Shown: positions 33,409 through 45,628 of the stretch, in pieces
Position numbering within the stretch: the first letter of the stretch is position 1
Layout: every line of letters starts with the position of its first letter
Assembly: GCF_034702125.1 (NCBI RefSeq)
Contig: NW_026945786.1
Coordinates: 37,501-101,500 of the forward strand
DNA: 64,000 nucleotides
Reading direction: 5' to 3'
From: Engraulis encrasicolus
Taxonomy: Eukaryota; Chordata; Actinopteri; Clupeiformes; Engraulidae
Notes under the pieces: model-generated
Seen by the model: the letters and a program-made list of their open reading frames with translations, nothing else
Database searches by the model: none
What the model was told of the DNA's origin: nothing
Position numbers and translations under genes: made by a program

Positions 33409-33748
33409 AGCAATGGTTACACAGACCACACAATGCTGTTCTAAAATGAGACTAAATCATGTTGAACAATGTCCGTATATGGCTGTTAAGCAGAGTTCCT
33501 CTACAAAACACCATTAGAGTTCTGCTAGTTCTGCTTCGGGATTAAAGGGGCGAAACGTTGATGACACGGTGGTTCCCGACTGATGACCCTGCAGCTGACC
33601 CATGGGCACCGGAGGAGGTGCGACAGGCAGCAATGCCCAGCAGGATGTAACACCTTCCTGTACAAATCCTGCTTGTGTCGCAGCTCATCATAATCTCATA
33701 GCATAACCAAAAACCAACAGATTGTCTTTTCCTCTGGTCAGTTCTCAC

Positions 33749-33844
33749 CTTGAGAGTCTCCACAGCCTTCCTCAGCTCCTGCAGCTCCTTCTCCTTCAAC
33801 TGGATTATCTGCTGGCATCTCCTCTGGCTCTGTCCCAAACCCTC
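33749..33844 (-). CDS. ftr: FTR-A exon 2: start of coiled coil
   Basis: 96 bases (32 codons), phase 0 at both ends, the exact length usual for this TRIM exon. It encodes EGLGQSQRRCQQIIQLKEKE followed by LQELRKAVETLK, a clear heptad pattern. Donor GTGAGA follows 33749. The acceptor AG is present (GATGTTCCAG), but only about 9 bases upstream a LINE 3' end begins, so the normal pyrimidine tract is missing. Exon 1 lies 4.4 kb upstream on the minus strand. Confidence 0.85.
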
Positions 33845-33852
33845 CTGGAACA

Positions 33853-36815
33853 TCATTATAATACATTTTATTTTTGAGCGCCTTTCAAAATACCCAAGGA
33901 CACTTTACAATCAAAACAAATACAGTAAAATAACAGTAGAGAAAGTATAACAAAGCGTCAGTGAATTAACAATAGTAGAGTAGGCCTAATTAAAATGCAA
34001 AAATAAAATAGAAATAAAAGTAACTTACAATAAGAGTAAATGTTTTTTTTTTTTTTTTTAAAAGAAAAAAGAAGTAGAATGCATTTGAAAATAAAATAGA
34101 AATGAGGGGGGAAAAATAATATATAAAATAAAAAAAAGACTGATAATTAAAATAAGTGGAAGTGCCTGTCAGTGAAGTTAAAAAGCAGACGTGAAAAGGT
34201 GTGTCTTTAGCTTAGATTTGAAAGTAGATAGTGTAGAGCATTGACGAAGTGACAGTGGAAGAGAATTCCAAAGTTTGGGGCCAACAACACTAAATGCCCT
34301 GTCGCCCATGGTGCGCAGGTGTGTGGAGGGAACTGTAATGAGGAGTGAGTCAGTGGATCGTAGTGTGCGGGTGGGATTGTATGGGGTGAGGAGACTTGTG
34401 ATGTAGGAGGGTGCAAGGTTGTGCTGGGCCTTGGACCGTGTATCATCCGATCATTCAATTATTCCATTCAATTTGGCAAACGGAAAAACAAAAAAATGAT
34501 GCAATATTTCGTTTTCCTGTTTTTTAGTATGAGCAAAACATTGGGGATTGATGTTTGTTTTCGTTTTTCAACCTAAAACAGAACAAATCATAAACAGGGA
34601 AACCAAAACGAAATTTCAACAGTAATTTTCGTTTATTTGTTTTCTTTATTCTTCACGGTACATTAGCCTTCCCATGGTCTCGTGGAGGCGCTAGAGCCTC
34701 GTGATGTCACAAGGCGTCATTTCAATTGGGATGTTGAATGAAGAAATGTTTTCTCCAGGGAAGTGTCTGCGAAGGGCCACTCCACAAGCGCAAATCGAGG
34801 AAGAGAGTTTAGATAATGGCGTGTATTACAGGCTGCACTCTATCTCTCACGGCACGTCAGTCCGCGTGTGACTTCGGGCACAAACGTGAGATGCAAGTTG
34901 ACCATGGTGCCATTTGGGGCAAATTGCGCGCAGTCTGGGTTGACAGACAGCACATGTAACATGTAGGCCTAACTCACCCGACTCGCTTGGGAGGGTAGGT
35001 TAGTGGTCAGAGCGAGGGACAGTAGCCTATCATCTTAATGGAAAGACACTTCAGGTCCACGTTTAAATGGGGCCATGCGTAACGCATCCAAAACCAGGGA
35101 GGTGTCCCATGGTGTTCTAACAGATAGGTAGCCTAGAGGTCGGTCGGATGGAGACGTCTAACACCTTTCACAAATGTTCGCCTACAGTAGCCTAGCTTAA
35201 GTAGTAGCCTGAGTAGTAATGAATAGTAGAATAGTAGAATAGTAGAATAGTAGAATAGTAGTAATGCTGATGTGGCATGCAGAAATAGCAACCAGATACG
35301 CCTAAACCGTGGAGTAGACCTCGCTGGCAGTTCCCAGGAATAGGCTATCAGTATACGGTACCACAACAGTTGAAGAAAAGTTTCTTCCGATTCACGCACC
35401 AATTGTCAAAACTTAATTCCACCTGTAATAATAAAATGATCTAGTGGAAGGAGCCTTAGCCCATTAGATAGTCACTCACAATTATTAACCTATAGGCTAG
35501 TATATGGGGTAGACATACTGGACCGGACACAGTAGCCTACAGTGCGTAAAGGAGTTAGGCTATCTTTACCACCCACAGGCACCGACATAAGGGGCTACCA
35601 GTAGGACAGAAAGATGTTCTGTGAAGTAGGAACATCAGAAGGCTGATTATAGGCCTCGGGGAAATGCGTAAAGCAGCGCGTTTGGTAGCAACTTGTGCAC
35701 TATTGTGTCTTACTTATGCGAGCAATAGAAAAGCACCGCGGGAAATGGGACCAATAATCGTAAATTAGAGTTGTTATTTCGTTTTGTTTTTCTCGTTTAT
35801 TACTTGTTCTGTTTTGAGTTGGGGAAAGGGAAATCAACATAACTCCCCATTTTTTGCCCATATGGAAAAACGGGAAAACAAAATATGGAGTCGTTATTTC
35901 GTTTTCCGTTTGCCAGATTGAATGGAATAATTGAATGATCGGATGATACACGGACCGGCCTTGTATACGAGGAGGAGAATTTTGAAATGGAAACGTGAAT
36001 GGATAGGAAGCCAGTGTAATTGATAGAGGATTGGGGTAATAATGTGATGCCAGGGTCTGGTGTGTGTAAGTAATCTAGCTGCTGAGTTTTGAATGTATTG
36101 TAGACGGTTAATCAATTTAGTAGGGAGGCCAGTGAGTAGGGCATTGCAATAATCTAATCTGGAGGTTACGAAAGCGTGAATGAGGGTCTCATCAGAGTTA
36201 GAGGTAAGAGAAGGGCGGAGTCTGGAGATGGTTTTAAGGTGGAAAAACGCAGTTTTGGTGAGGTGTTTAATATGGGATTCAAAGGAGAGTCGATGATGAC
36301 GCCCAGATTTTTTACTTCAGAGGAAGTGGAGGTAAAATAGTCAGGGATAGAGAACTGAGAAAGGTTTATCGTTTTAAGTAAGTGGCGATGATGATGGCTT
36401 CGGTTTTGTTTTGATTAAGTTTAAGAAAGTTTTGGGTCATCCCATCACTAATTTCATTGAGGCAGGTTGTTAAGTTAGCAAGGGTAGTGGATGGGAGGGT
36501 TTAGTGTGTATGTAGATTTGGGTGTCATCTGGATAACAATGGAAATTTAGGCCATGTCTTCGGAGAATGTTACCAAGGGGAAGAATATAAAGGATGAAGA
36601 GTAGGGGGCCTAAAACTGAGCCTTGTGCAACACCATGTGTGAGGAGTGAATTTGGAGACCGGAAATCACCAATAGAGAAAAACTGCTCTCTTCCAGTTAG
36701 ATAGGACCTGAACCAGGAGAGTGCAGTACCATTGATTTCCAGTAGGGTTTCTAGCCTTGTGAGAAGGATGGTGTGGCAGACTGTGTCAAAAGCAGCTGTT
36801 AAATCAAGTAGCAGG
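33853..36815 (-). mobile_element. 5'-truncated L2/Rex-type LINE in FTR-A intron 1
   Basis: On the minus strand pieces of a LINE RT are recognisable: GVAQGSVLGPLLFILY and a YPDDTQIYIHT-like catalytic block near 36500-36650. Then come NSAARLLTHTRPWHHI and LHWLPIHSRFHFKILLLVYK (about 36000-36100), and NLAPSYITSLLTPYNPTR with WNSLPLSLR (34250-34430). It ends near 33853 in an ATAAAATG/TATT tail. A DNA transposon splits it. Frames are broken, so it is not coding. Confidence 0.8.
34433..35956. mobile_element. 1.5-kb DNA transposon inserted in the LINE
   Basis: About 55-bp nearly perfect inverted ends: GGACCGTGTATCATCCGATC at the left, GATCGGATGATACACGGACC at the right. Exact 6-bp duplication GGCCTT at 34427-34432 and 35957-35962. 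The LINE reading continues across it. No transposase frame; a GAATAGTA tandem repeat lies at about 35220-35262. Confidence 0.87.
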
Positions 36816-38050
36816 AGGATACTGAAATTATTATGATTATGGAAAAAATCATAATCATGATCACGATTATTTTGGTCAAAATCGTAATCACGATTATTTA
36901 TTTTTTGCAGAATTTTTTGAAAACTATAACAAGATGAAACATAACCAAGAATGAACTATATACGGGGTGAGCAAAATAAAATGAATTGTAATAATTATGT
37001 AAGGGCAATAGCATGAAACCTAGGTGGACATTGCATTTGGTCATTGAATTGATATTTAAATTGTCATTTCATTCATTTGTATCCACCTTTCAGGTGTTCT
37101 TAGTTAACAATACGTGTATTCAAAGTGAATCAGCTCCTTCCCTCTTTGGGTAGGGAAATAATGAGTGGATAAAGTCAGTCTTTACAAACCGTACTATTGC
37201 AAGTGATACTGCATGAATACAGTCAAATCAAAGATATATTAGCCAAAATAAGCTCAGCCTGTTAGGGAAAGCGGGAGAGAGAAAGGGAGAGATAAAAGGG
37301 GAGAGAAGGGCAGAATGTAGCAATCTCCGAGATTCAAGTTGACTCCCTGAGGAATTGTTTGGAATGGGTTTAAATACCCATAACCCTGAACAATGGTGGC
37401 CAACTCAGGGGCGTCAGCTGGCCCAATGCCATACAGGGCACAGAAGGGCCTGAGAGATAATGTGAGGGCGTGTAAAAAAAAGTGTGTGTGTGCCCTATTT
37501 TGTGTAGCCTGGCAACTCCCATAGGCTACTGCCTTTAGTTCTACACAATCGTTTCGATCATGCATTCTGTAGATTACTCCATATGCTAAACTTCAGCTAA
37601 ATTCCTCGGTAGCAAGGTTTTTTTTGTGAAACTCATGACAAGACACGTGCAAATAGTTCTAGCGACGCCCTTGGGCAAACGTGGCCTTTGGTCTTGTTGG
37701 CACATATTATCATCATGGTGCGCCACACCTACGCCAACACGCATTGAGCCTTTACTGGGGGTGCACTATGATAATCTTTTGTTGAGAGCTACGGTATCAT
37801 TACAGTATTATTCCGTTTCATCCATCAATCTCAGATCTCACACTATACATGTTATGTCACTGTCACAATACACAGACCAACATGTGTGGGAAAGGCAGGG
37901 CAAATAGGTTGCGTGTGCACCAGTGTGTGAATATTTAATGATAGGTTCTCAAACAGTTTTTCGACATTAGCTGGATATGCGCACAGACTACAGTAGCCTA
38001 CACTACCCTGGCATTGAACTGTGACAATATAAACACTGACAAGCATGAAA
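36816..38050. other. FTR-A intron 1, fragment of an AT-rich repeat then no feature
   Basis: 36816-36905 holds repeated AATC(G/A)TAATCACGATTAT-like palindromic pieces, probably a hAT-related fragment. The rest shows no gene or clear repeat. Confidence 0.45.
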
Positions 38051-38215
38051 CTCAGGCTAGGCTACTGTGTGCTCAAGTGGAGTAACAGGCTGTTTTTCAG
38101 TGTTTAGGTTAACTGAGTCACAACTGTGTGCAGATAGAAAATGAATTTGTGAAGATAGATAAGAATAGCAGATGATTCTTTTGTGTATAATAGTGTAAGG
38201 CAATACACCCTTTAC

Positions 38216-38794
38216 CTTTTTATGACTCCACTCTGTCGTAGCCGAGATTGTATCGTGGCCTTTATGATCGTCCACCATACACAGATAGCAGATGCAGCTC
38301 TGGTCAGTGCGACAGAATATGTCAACAACCTTGTTATGACGAGGGCAGATCCACTCCTGTAGCTGGCCAGTGGCATCGATCACGGTGTGGTTTTTACTGT
38401 GAAGTTCATGATGGGTTTTTAAATGAGTTTCACAGTATGACTTCAGACACTCCAGACAGGACTTGACAGCTTTGAGTTTTCTCCCCATGCAGATGTCACA
38501 AGCCACGTCTCCAGGTCCAGCAGCACATTCAACAGGAGCTGCAGTTTGTATTCTGCTCTTCTTTTGATCCACAAGCTCAGCCAGTATAATATTTTTGTTT
38601 AAAACAGGTCGTTGAGCGAAAGTCTGTCTGCACTCGGGGCAGCTATAGACATCCTTGCGATCACCCTTATCCCAGCAGTCCTCAATACAGCGCAAACAAT
38701 AGCTGTGTCCACAGGTAAGAGTCACCGGATCATTCAAAAGACAAAAACAAATAGGACACTCCAAAACGTCCTTACTGGCACTGGCCTCAGCCAT
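38216..38794 (-). CDS. ftr: FTR-A exon 1: RING and two B-boxes
   Basis: Encodes 193 residues from ATG at 38794. Upstream open codons lack an ATG and overlap an interferon-response element, so this start is preferred. The C3HC4 RING (Cys13, Cys16, Cys28, His30, Cys33, Cys36 and the final CPEC) recruits an E2 for ubiquitin transfer. B-box 1 begins CDICMGRKLKAVKSC; B-box 2 begins CPRHNKVVDIFC and includes CYLCMVDDHKGH. All zinc ligands expected for the family are visible. The exon ends EWSHKK at donor GTAAAG, phase 0. It is the first exon of a six-exon model of 1722 bases. RING ligases of this family act in the cytoplasm in innate immunity. Confidence 0.92.
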
Positions 38795-38858
38795 TTTCTT
38801 CAAGTAGTCAAAGCGATCTGTGACTCCAGCCAAAGCCTCTTGAGAACAAGTGGAGTTA

Positions 38859-38872
38859 AGTTTCGTTTTCAC
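38859..38872 (-). promoter_or_regulatory. Interferon-stimulated response element of FTR-A
   Basis: On the minus strand GTGAAAACGAAACT matches the ISRE consensus RNGAAANNGAAACT at every defined base. It lies 65-78 bases upstream of the FTR-A ATG, a normal position for an interferon-induced promoter. No equivalent is seen above the FTR-B ATG. Confidence 0.65.
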
Positions 38873-38984
38873 CTAACGGCGCTCCAAACTTCCTGGTTGG
38901 AGTAGAGTATTTATTCGTGGAGTACTGCTGCCATCTAGTGGCCATATGTATACATGCAAGTTAATTGTGTGACGACGAGCAGGG

Positions 38985-39325
38985 GCAGGAGCGGCAGCTT
39001 GGATGCTGGCCTTCCTAAACTCTCTTCACCATTTCAGCCATCAGATTGGTTTTATGGAGGACAGGTCTGGAGTAAAAGGGGTGTTTGCACAGGGGACTGC
39101 TGTATTCTTCCTTCCCATCATCCTGATCCTAGCAGCCCTAGAATGTTCCCCTTACAAAAATTATTATAGAGGGAATTGTCATAGGATCCCTCCACAGCTC
39201 TTGGCAGACTAAACAAGTAAATAAGTCCTTCATCTGAAAAGACACTGACACCTTTTTGTAACTCTTCCAAACACTAAATGCACACAAATAGAGAAAAGGG
39301 AATGCTTCACTGGGTCTTGTATCCA
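38985..39325 (-). pseudogene. Relic of another ftr RING exon
   Basis: Aligns with the FTR-B RING exon on the minus strand. FTCLVCQELWRDPMTIP (about 39205-39255) matches the start of the RING, and plus-strand CACCATTTCAGCCATCAGA near 39030 matches its end at 57183. Between them are frameshifts and lost cysteines, and both B-boxes are absent. It lies just upstream of the intact FTR-A exon 1. Confidence 0.78.
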
Positions 39326-39390
39326 ATTAGTAAAAAAGGGTGCTCATAAAAAAATAAAATAATTAAAAAACTTGGGCGTCCAAACTTCCA

Positions 39391-39503
39391 TGAAAAGATA
39401 AAAAAAACACTATTTGTGGCACTTCTTACCAAAGTTAAAAAGCCTTTATTAAACACGTGCCTACGCGCTTCGACTCAAATAGTGTTTTTTATCTTTTCAC
39501 TAA
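39391..39503. repeat. Short foldback inserted in the RING relic
   Basis: TGAAAAGATAAAAAAAACAC at the left is mirrored by GTGTTTTTTATCTTTTCA at the right, about 110 bp in all. It separates the relic exon from its upstream sequence. Confidence 0.75.
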
Positions 39504-39600
39504 ATGCACAGCAGAGTGACAGCTGACTTCCTCAGAACACTAAGGAGGAGCCCAGGGAGGGTGGGGCTGGGGATTGGCCAATCAGAATCAACAATTTCTA
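39504..39600 (-). promoter_or_regulatory. Relic ftr upstream region with double CCAAT box
   Basis: Matches the region above the FTR-B RING exon (57500-57632), including CTTCCTCAGAACACTAA and the palindromic GATTGGCCAATCAG at 39572-39585. Such a site can bind NF-Y on either strand (motif knowledge). Confidence 0.55.
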
Positions 39601-39785
39601 ACTTTGCGCGCAACAGGTTGTTAGAGTGGGGTGGGATAACATCTATGAAGGAGAACTTCCATGAAAACTAAACATTTAGTCACCACCTTGGACACTCAAA
39701 AGACAATTCATCCTGTACAGGCCTGTGCAGCAACCAGAACCAGACAGACAGACGGACAGACAGACAGAGGAATGGAAAAGCAACA

Positions 39786-40077
39786 GGCATGTGAGGGATG
39801 TGCATGGGTTTAGGTGGAGAGAGGAGAGAGGGATGTGTATGGGTTTAGGTGGAGAGAGGAGAGAGGGATGTGTATGGGTTTAGGTGGGGTGTGTGTGGAG
39901 AGAGGAGAGAGGGGTGTGCATGGGTTTAGGTGGAGAGAGGAGAGAGGGGTGTGCATGGGTTTAGGTGGAGAGAGGAGATAGGGATGTGCATGGGTTTAGG
40001 TGGAGAGAGGAGAGAGGGATGTGCATGGATTTAGGTGGAGAGAGGAGAGAGGGATGTGCATGGGTTTAGGTGGGATG
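39786..40077. repeat. 36-bp minisatellite
   Basis: About eight copies of a unit built on GATGTGCATGGGTTTAGG plus TGGAGAGAGGAGAGAGG, with small changes between units. Confidence 0.93.
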
Positions 40078-40211
40078 TGTGTACTGTATGCTGTATGTGT
40101 CCAGAGTCTTCACTGTCCTATCTCAATATATATTTAAAAAATCACTGTACACAGTTCCTAAATGTTGGGTAAGCATTCGTTTTATTATGCACATGGATCA
40201 ATACACAATAG

Positions 40212-40312
<101 letters not shown>

Positions 40313-40462
40313 TCTTCACTGTCCTTCACTGCGCAAAAGGACTTATTAAAATACATGTACTATTAAAAAAAACACTGAGCACAGCTCTTAAATGTTTGGT
40401 GAGCAATAATTTTATTATGCACATGTACATCAATCAATGTATTGTATAATTTACAAAAGTAA

Positions 40463-41240
<778 letters not shown>

Positions 41241-41248
41241 AATTAAAG

Positions 41249-41421
41249 CAGGGGTGGGGGACCTTTTTCATTCGAGGGGCCACTTCAAATTCATCTGAGG
41301 GCCGTAAAAGTCCTCCAAGGGCCGTACTATGAACACAAACCAGGATTTTTCCATGCACTTTAGTTTCTTTATTGAAGACAGCCACCTTTAAAACAGACCC
41401 CACATGGGTTCCCCACCTCTG
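41249..41421. mobile_element. hAT-like MITE
   Basis: Begins CAGGGGTGGGGGACC and ends GGTTCCCCACCTCTG (inverted). Flanks AATTAAAG and ATGTAAAG agree at 6 of 8 positions, fitting an aged 8-bp hAT duplication. Confidence 0.75.
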
Positions 41422-42130
41422 ATGTAAAGGGTCATTTATGATTTCCCTGGTCTTATTTAAAATCTGCTCATCATACATTACACATCAGGGGTGCGATTCT
41501 CAAAGTGCGAAGCAGCTAGTCTGTTAGCAATGTTGCATAGTAAATACTATAAAAGTTGCTAACTCTTGTGTCTCGAACGTTAGCACACAAAGTAACTACT
41601 GCTTGGAGTAATGTGCACTCTGAAGTAGTGGTGACTTTGAAAGTGAGGTGCCTCCTATCCGTATCTGGACAGTGAAGTTGAAGTACAGCTGGAGTAGATC
41701 CATTGAGTCCAGACATCACCTCAGCCACCCCAAGTAACACACAGCGCTAGTCTACTTCAGAGCGTGACTACACCCATTAGCTAAACTTGTAGTACATATT
41801 TGACCACAAATGTGTCAATATCTTTTAATCCTGTGGTGCAAAAGCGATGAAAATCAATCGACATGCACACAAAGTGATGATACAGCTGTGAGAGTGTTCA
41901 GAACACAAATTCACGTCATGTCATTTGTTCGTGAAAAAAAAACGTCATATCCTTGGAATCTGATGAATCCCACACTAATAATATACTTTTAGCTGTATGC
42001 CGATTGAATTGCGTCTCATTTCGATGTGTAATTTGTGAAATATTTAGATAAGAAAGTATTGGTTTTCTCCCGGAAATGCGCTGGATTACGTGTGAAGTAC
42101 TTAAATTTTTTTGGCGCGAATTTCATTTCA

Positions 42131-42198
42131 TAGCCTAGGGGTATTTACGCTTGCCTATCAATGGGAAGACGCGAGCCACGCGGGTTCGAAACCAGTGT
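42131..42198 (+). other. tRNA-like sequence with A and B boxes (left arm)
   Basis: TAGCCTAGGGG resembles a pol III A box and GGTTCGAAACC a B box, spaced as in tRNA genes. A complete cloverleaf is not convincing, so it is called tRNA-derived, not a tRNA gene. Confidence 0.5.
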
Positions 42199-42346
42199 GC
42201 AGCATGTTGACAACAACTCGTGAAATCGTGTTTTGGACCCTACAGTGTAACACATTTTCCCTTGGCTGCACGTGTGTGTTGGTAATGCACAACATAAATT
42301 ATCTATTTCTGCCAGATATTTCCAAAATTGTGGCGCTGTAACCATG

Positions 42347-42412
42347 TGGATTCGAACCGGTGTGGCTTCTGTTTTCCCATTGGGATGCAAGCGTGAATAC
42401 CACTAGGCTATG
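42347..42412 (-). other. tRNA-like sequence with A and B boxes (right arm)
   Basis: On the minus strand TAGCCTAGTGG fits the A-box consensus and GGTTCGAATCC is a perfect B box. It faces the left-arm copy, so transcription from the two would converge. Confidence 0.55.
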
Positions 42413-42413
42413 G

Positions 42414-44632
42414 CAGGGATTAAAGCAAAAAAAAGTAATCTGACTGAACTTTTTTACCGGTTAGGCACCCGATCGAGTATCACTCCGTAACCCTACGAAA
42501 ACCAATGTAGCTAGGCTCTGCCCTCATGTCGAAACATACATGCAAGGAATGGTGCCAGAGCCAGCGGCATAGGCAGACGGGGCAGTCGCCTAGAGCAGAA
42601 TAGGCCTATGTATTGAGGGCGCCAGTAATACCAAAAAGTGCCACAAAATCAGAACTTCAACCAACATAAATCTTTACACTTCACATGAACAATGAATATT
42701 CATTATACACTCAGTAGACCTATATAGACTCAGTATGAGTGTACCTGTAGGTACTAGATCAGATGTGCTCCATCAGATGTAAGCCTACAATGCTATGTTT
42801 ACAGATGCCAATTTCTAAATACAAAAAAAGGAAAGAGGGCGGGCAGGCCTAGGCCGCTCACCAGATTGACTAGAACTGGCCGAGAATGGAGGGATAATGG
42901 ATACTATATCAGACTGCAAAGATTGAACTGAAATTTGGGGCAGGTTTTGGTTATTTCCTCTTATTTCTACCCATTGTTTATGAATTGTTCACAACATCAT
43001 GCAGAATGGATTCACAATGAATGCTGCTTCAAAATGGTAGCTGATCTCACAGAATTATTGACTTGGAATTGCAATGTGTTGATACAGTGAGTGATCCCAT
43101 TATGGGTTTTTTTGTTGTAGTAGTAGGCTATATTTTGTCTTTCACATTAGAATGGGCAAACACTGTTCTGGTGAAAGCAATGGTGCGCATTGCTTGCGTA
43201 TTTCTGACATTTATAATGCACTGATCATAGCAATCAGAGGGAGAAAACTAGCTTTAATTATTTGTATGTTTTTCACCCTTCGGCCTTTTTCAGTACTCAT
43301 CCTGTTACAAATAACTTGTTGACGTTTACAAACAGGGTGCGGTATGTCTACCTCTGTGTTCTACCGTTTTGAAAACTACTGGCTACTTTTTTGCTTCTCG
43401 ATGTGCGGTGCCAAGCACACGCTTACCATTGATTCAAAAAACGTCCCCGATTCTTCCTATGCGCACGTGTTCTACAAGCTGACAGGACGCAGCAGACACG
43501 ACAGTCACAGACCTATCGTTTACAAAGGTAACACACTTTCCCAAGCTTGTCGCGCAGCTTTCCACTCGAATCAAGGCAAATCACCCACCCATCCATCAGT
43601 CCTGAGTGCGCAGTGCGCAAATAGGCTAACTGAACTCAAACGAAACGCATAGTCCAAGAAGATGGGCACAGACGTTGAGCCACTCAAAAACAAGCGCACA
43701 CACAACTGTTGCTGCTGCACACTATTCCAGTTAGCAGAAATAGCGTCACACAGTAACCAGCCTTGAAAGTGAAACAAACGTCGAAACGTCATTTATCGAC
43801 CATGAGTCCACCCATCAGAACACTGCTTCCCAGAACAAGACGTGGCATAAATTGGCTCTGCCAGGGATAGCCTATCCGTGACCCAAATGCAACCCATTTT
43901 AACTTATTTCTTGAATATATATATCGGCAACAACAAAGTTAATCTGCTATGAGTACAGATGAGACTGTGAATTATCCGTTGTCAAAAAGACAACTAGCTC
44001 TACACGCAGCCAGTCAAACGCGCTAAACTTTGAGGATGAAACGCATGGTAGGCTATCCTAGTTAGCTGCCATAGTCGTCCCATTGGGGCTATGACTAATG
44101 CTAGTAAGAGTCACAATGCTTAAAAGGCAAACCCTTCATGAAAAGGACATCATACGCAGTCGAAGTAAACCATTCTTTTTTTTCGAAATATCTGCCACGG
44201 CAGGTGCAATGATATGGAAACGTCACTGCACTTTATACATTGTATTACAATTATTTTCTTTTCTGCCATCAGCAACAATTTTGGCTATTTATTTTTTTTA
44301 TCTCTCGCGTTGCGCTGCCACAGAATTGTTGACCGCTCGTGTACTTTTTTTTTGGAACACGGAAGAACAGGGGATGACCCAAAACTAGGCTACTGATGAG
44401 TGAATGTTGTATCACACCGCCAATGGTGGAGTGTATAGCCTAACTACATCCGTAGGCCTACACCAAACACACCTCTCGTCCCCTTCTCATGACCAGGAGT
44501 GCTCTCGATTTGAGTTCAGTTGGAAAGTAAAAATTGTAAATTAATTGACATAAATTATACGGACGGAAATCCGTCCAAACTAAAATCCAGTTGACGGAAT
44601 TCCGTCGTAGCGACGGAAAACTTTAATCCCTG
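42414..44632. mobile_element. hAT-like non-autonomous element
   Basis: Begins CAGGGATTAAAGC and ends CTTTAATCCCTG, flanked by an exact 6-bp CTATGG duplication (42408-42413, 44633-44638). The CAGGG start is typical of hAT. 2.2 kb; the open frames inside (for example 43344-43652) show no transposase motif. Confidence 0.75.
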
Positions 44633-45183
44633 CTATGGAATGAAATCTGCGCGAAAATTTCTCAGGGATAGCCTATGACACTTTAACAGACGATTTTCTG
44701 GGAGTAACCACAACTTTATTGTCCAAATATTTTACAAATTACACCTCGGAATGAAACGAAATCCAATCGGCATGCAGATAATACTGCATTATTGGTGTCA
44801 GATTGTAATGCCACAGCCGTGTTTTTTCACAAAGAAATTACAAGGTGTGTTGTGGAGGAAACAGCGGAGTCACGGTGTCGTGACATCCAATCAAATGTGC
44901 TGGTGGTGGTTGTACATTATTGCTTTCTACTTCACGCACTGAATTTAGGAGGAAACAGCCGAATCATGACTCAGCAATCATGCATATCTCTTGTTGCTTC
45001 TTTGGTCACGCACTGCAATGCCAAGAAAGTAAGTAGCGGTGTGGACTCAGGAAAGCAGCCGCACTACTTTTGGCTTACTGTGGGAATAGTAAGGTTTCGA
45101 GAAATGCACGGATTTCGCCTTGAAGTAAGTAGATAACTACAAAGTACGTCTGTAGTTCAAAGCTAACGTTCCAGAATCGCACC

Positions 45184-45628
45184 CCAGGGTTGTTGTGACT
45201 TTCCTATAATCTTTGTGGCCATGTTTACTATTCTCTGTAGTTTATTTTTCCTCTGCATGCTCAGGTTGCCATACCACATTGTCATGTTAACCCACTTTAG
45301 CCTAAGCCCTGTTTGGGAAAAGGTGCCCTCTCCCTATTAACCCTATTCAGACTGGGCTTTTTTGGCATTGCTGGGCCTCATAACTCATGAACGGAATACA
45401 GTATGACTACGAAACTTGGGGGAGATGATCTACATATGGACATCTGTGAATGACATTATGACATCATTATCATATTATGCCCAAAATCTCGCCATAATGG
45501 ATTTTACAACAAATTTAGGTAATGCACTTAAATTTTAATGATTTGATGCTTCAAACCACTTAAATGCTCACAAAGTTGTCTGATGCTAATGGAAACAACA
45601 AAAAAATATGAAAATATATGGCGTCATA
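45184..45628. other. Flank of transposon copy 2, partly an inverted repeat
   Basis: 45378-45416 (CATAACTCATGAACGGAATA ... TACGAAACTT) is imperfectly mirrored at about 47180-47222 (AAAGTTTCGTAGTCAT...AGGAATTATAC). The DNA transposon copy 2 therefore seems to sit inside a second inverted-repeat element that reaches the broken FTR-B B30.2 exon. Confidence 0.5.

Larger units (their letters stand above)
41487..45183. mobile_element. Long palindromic element with a tRNA-like centre
   Basis: Ends GGGGTGCGATTCT and AGAATCGCACCCC. Long inverted arms: for example TGCCGATTGAATTGCGTCTC (about 41999) is mirrored near 44755-44775, and GGCGCGAATTTCATTTCATAG (42113) is mirrored near 44635-44660. A hAT-like element at 42414-44632 splits the right arm. 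Without it the element would be about 1.5 kb and nearly all palindrome. No coding frame. Confidence 0.7.

Noticed and set aside
39786..40077. Possible CRISPR-like array
   Set aside because: Units are contiguous without unique spacers and the context is vertebrate; it is a minisatellite.
42131..42412. Two tRNA genes
   Set aside because: A and B boxes are good, but acceptor and T stems do not pair convincingly and the two are mirror images within a transposon.
43344..43652. Candidate transposase fragment in the hAT-like element
   Set aside because: No hAT dimerisation or catalytic motif can be recognised in the 102 residues.
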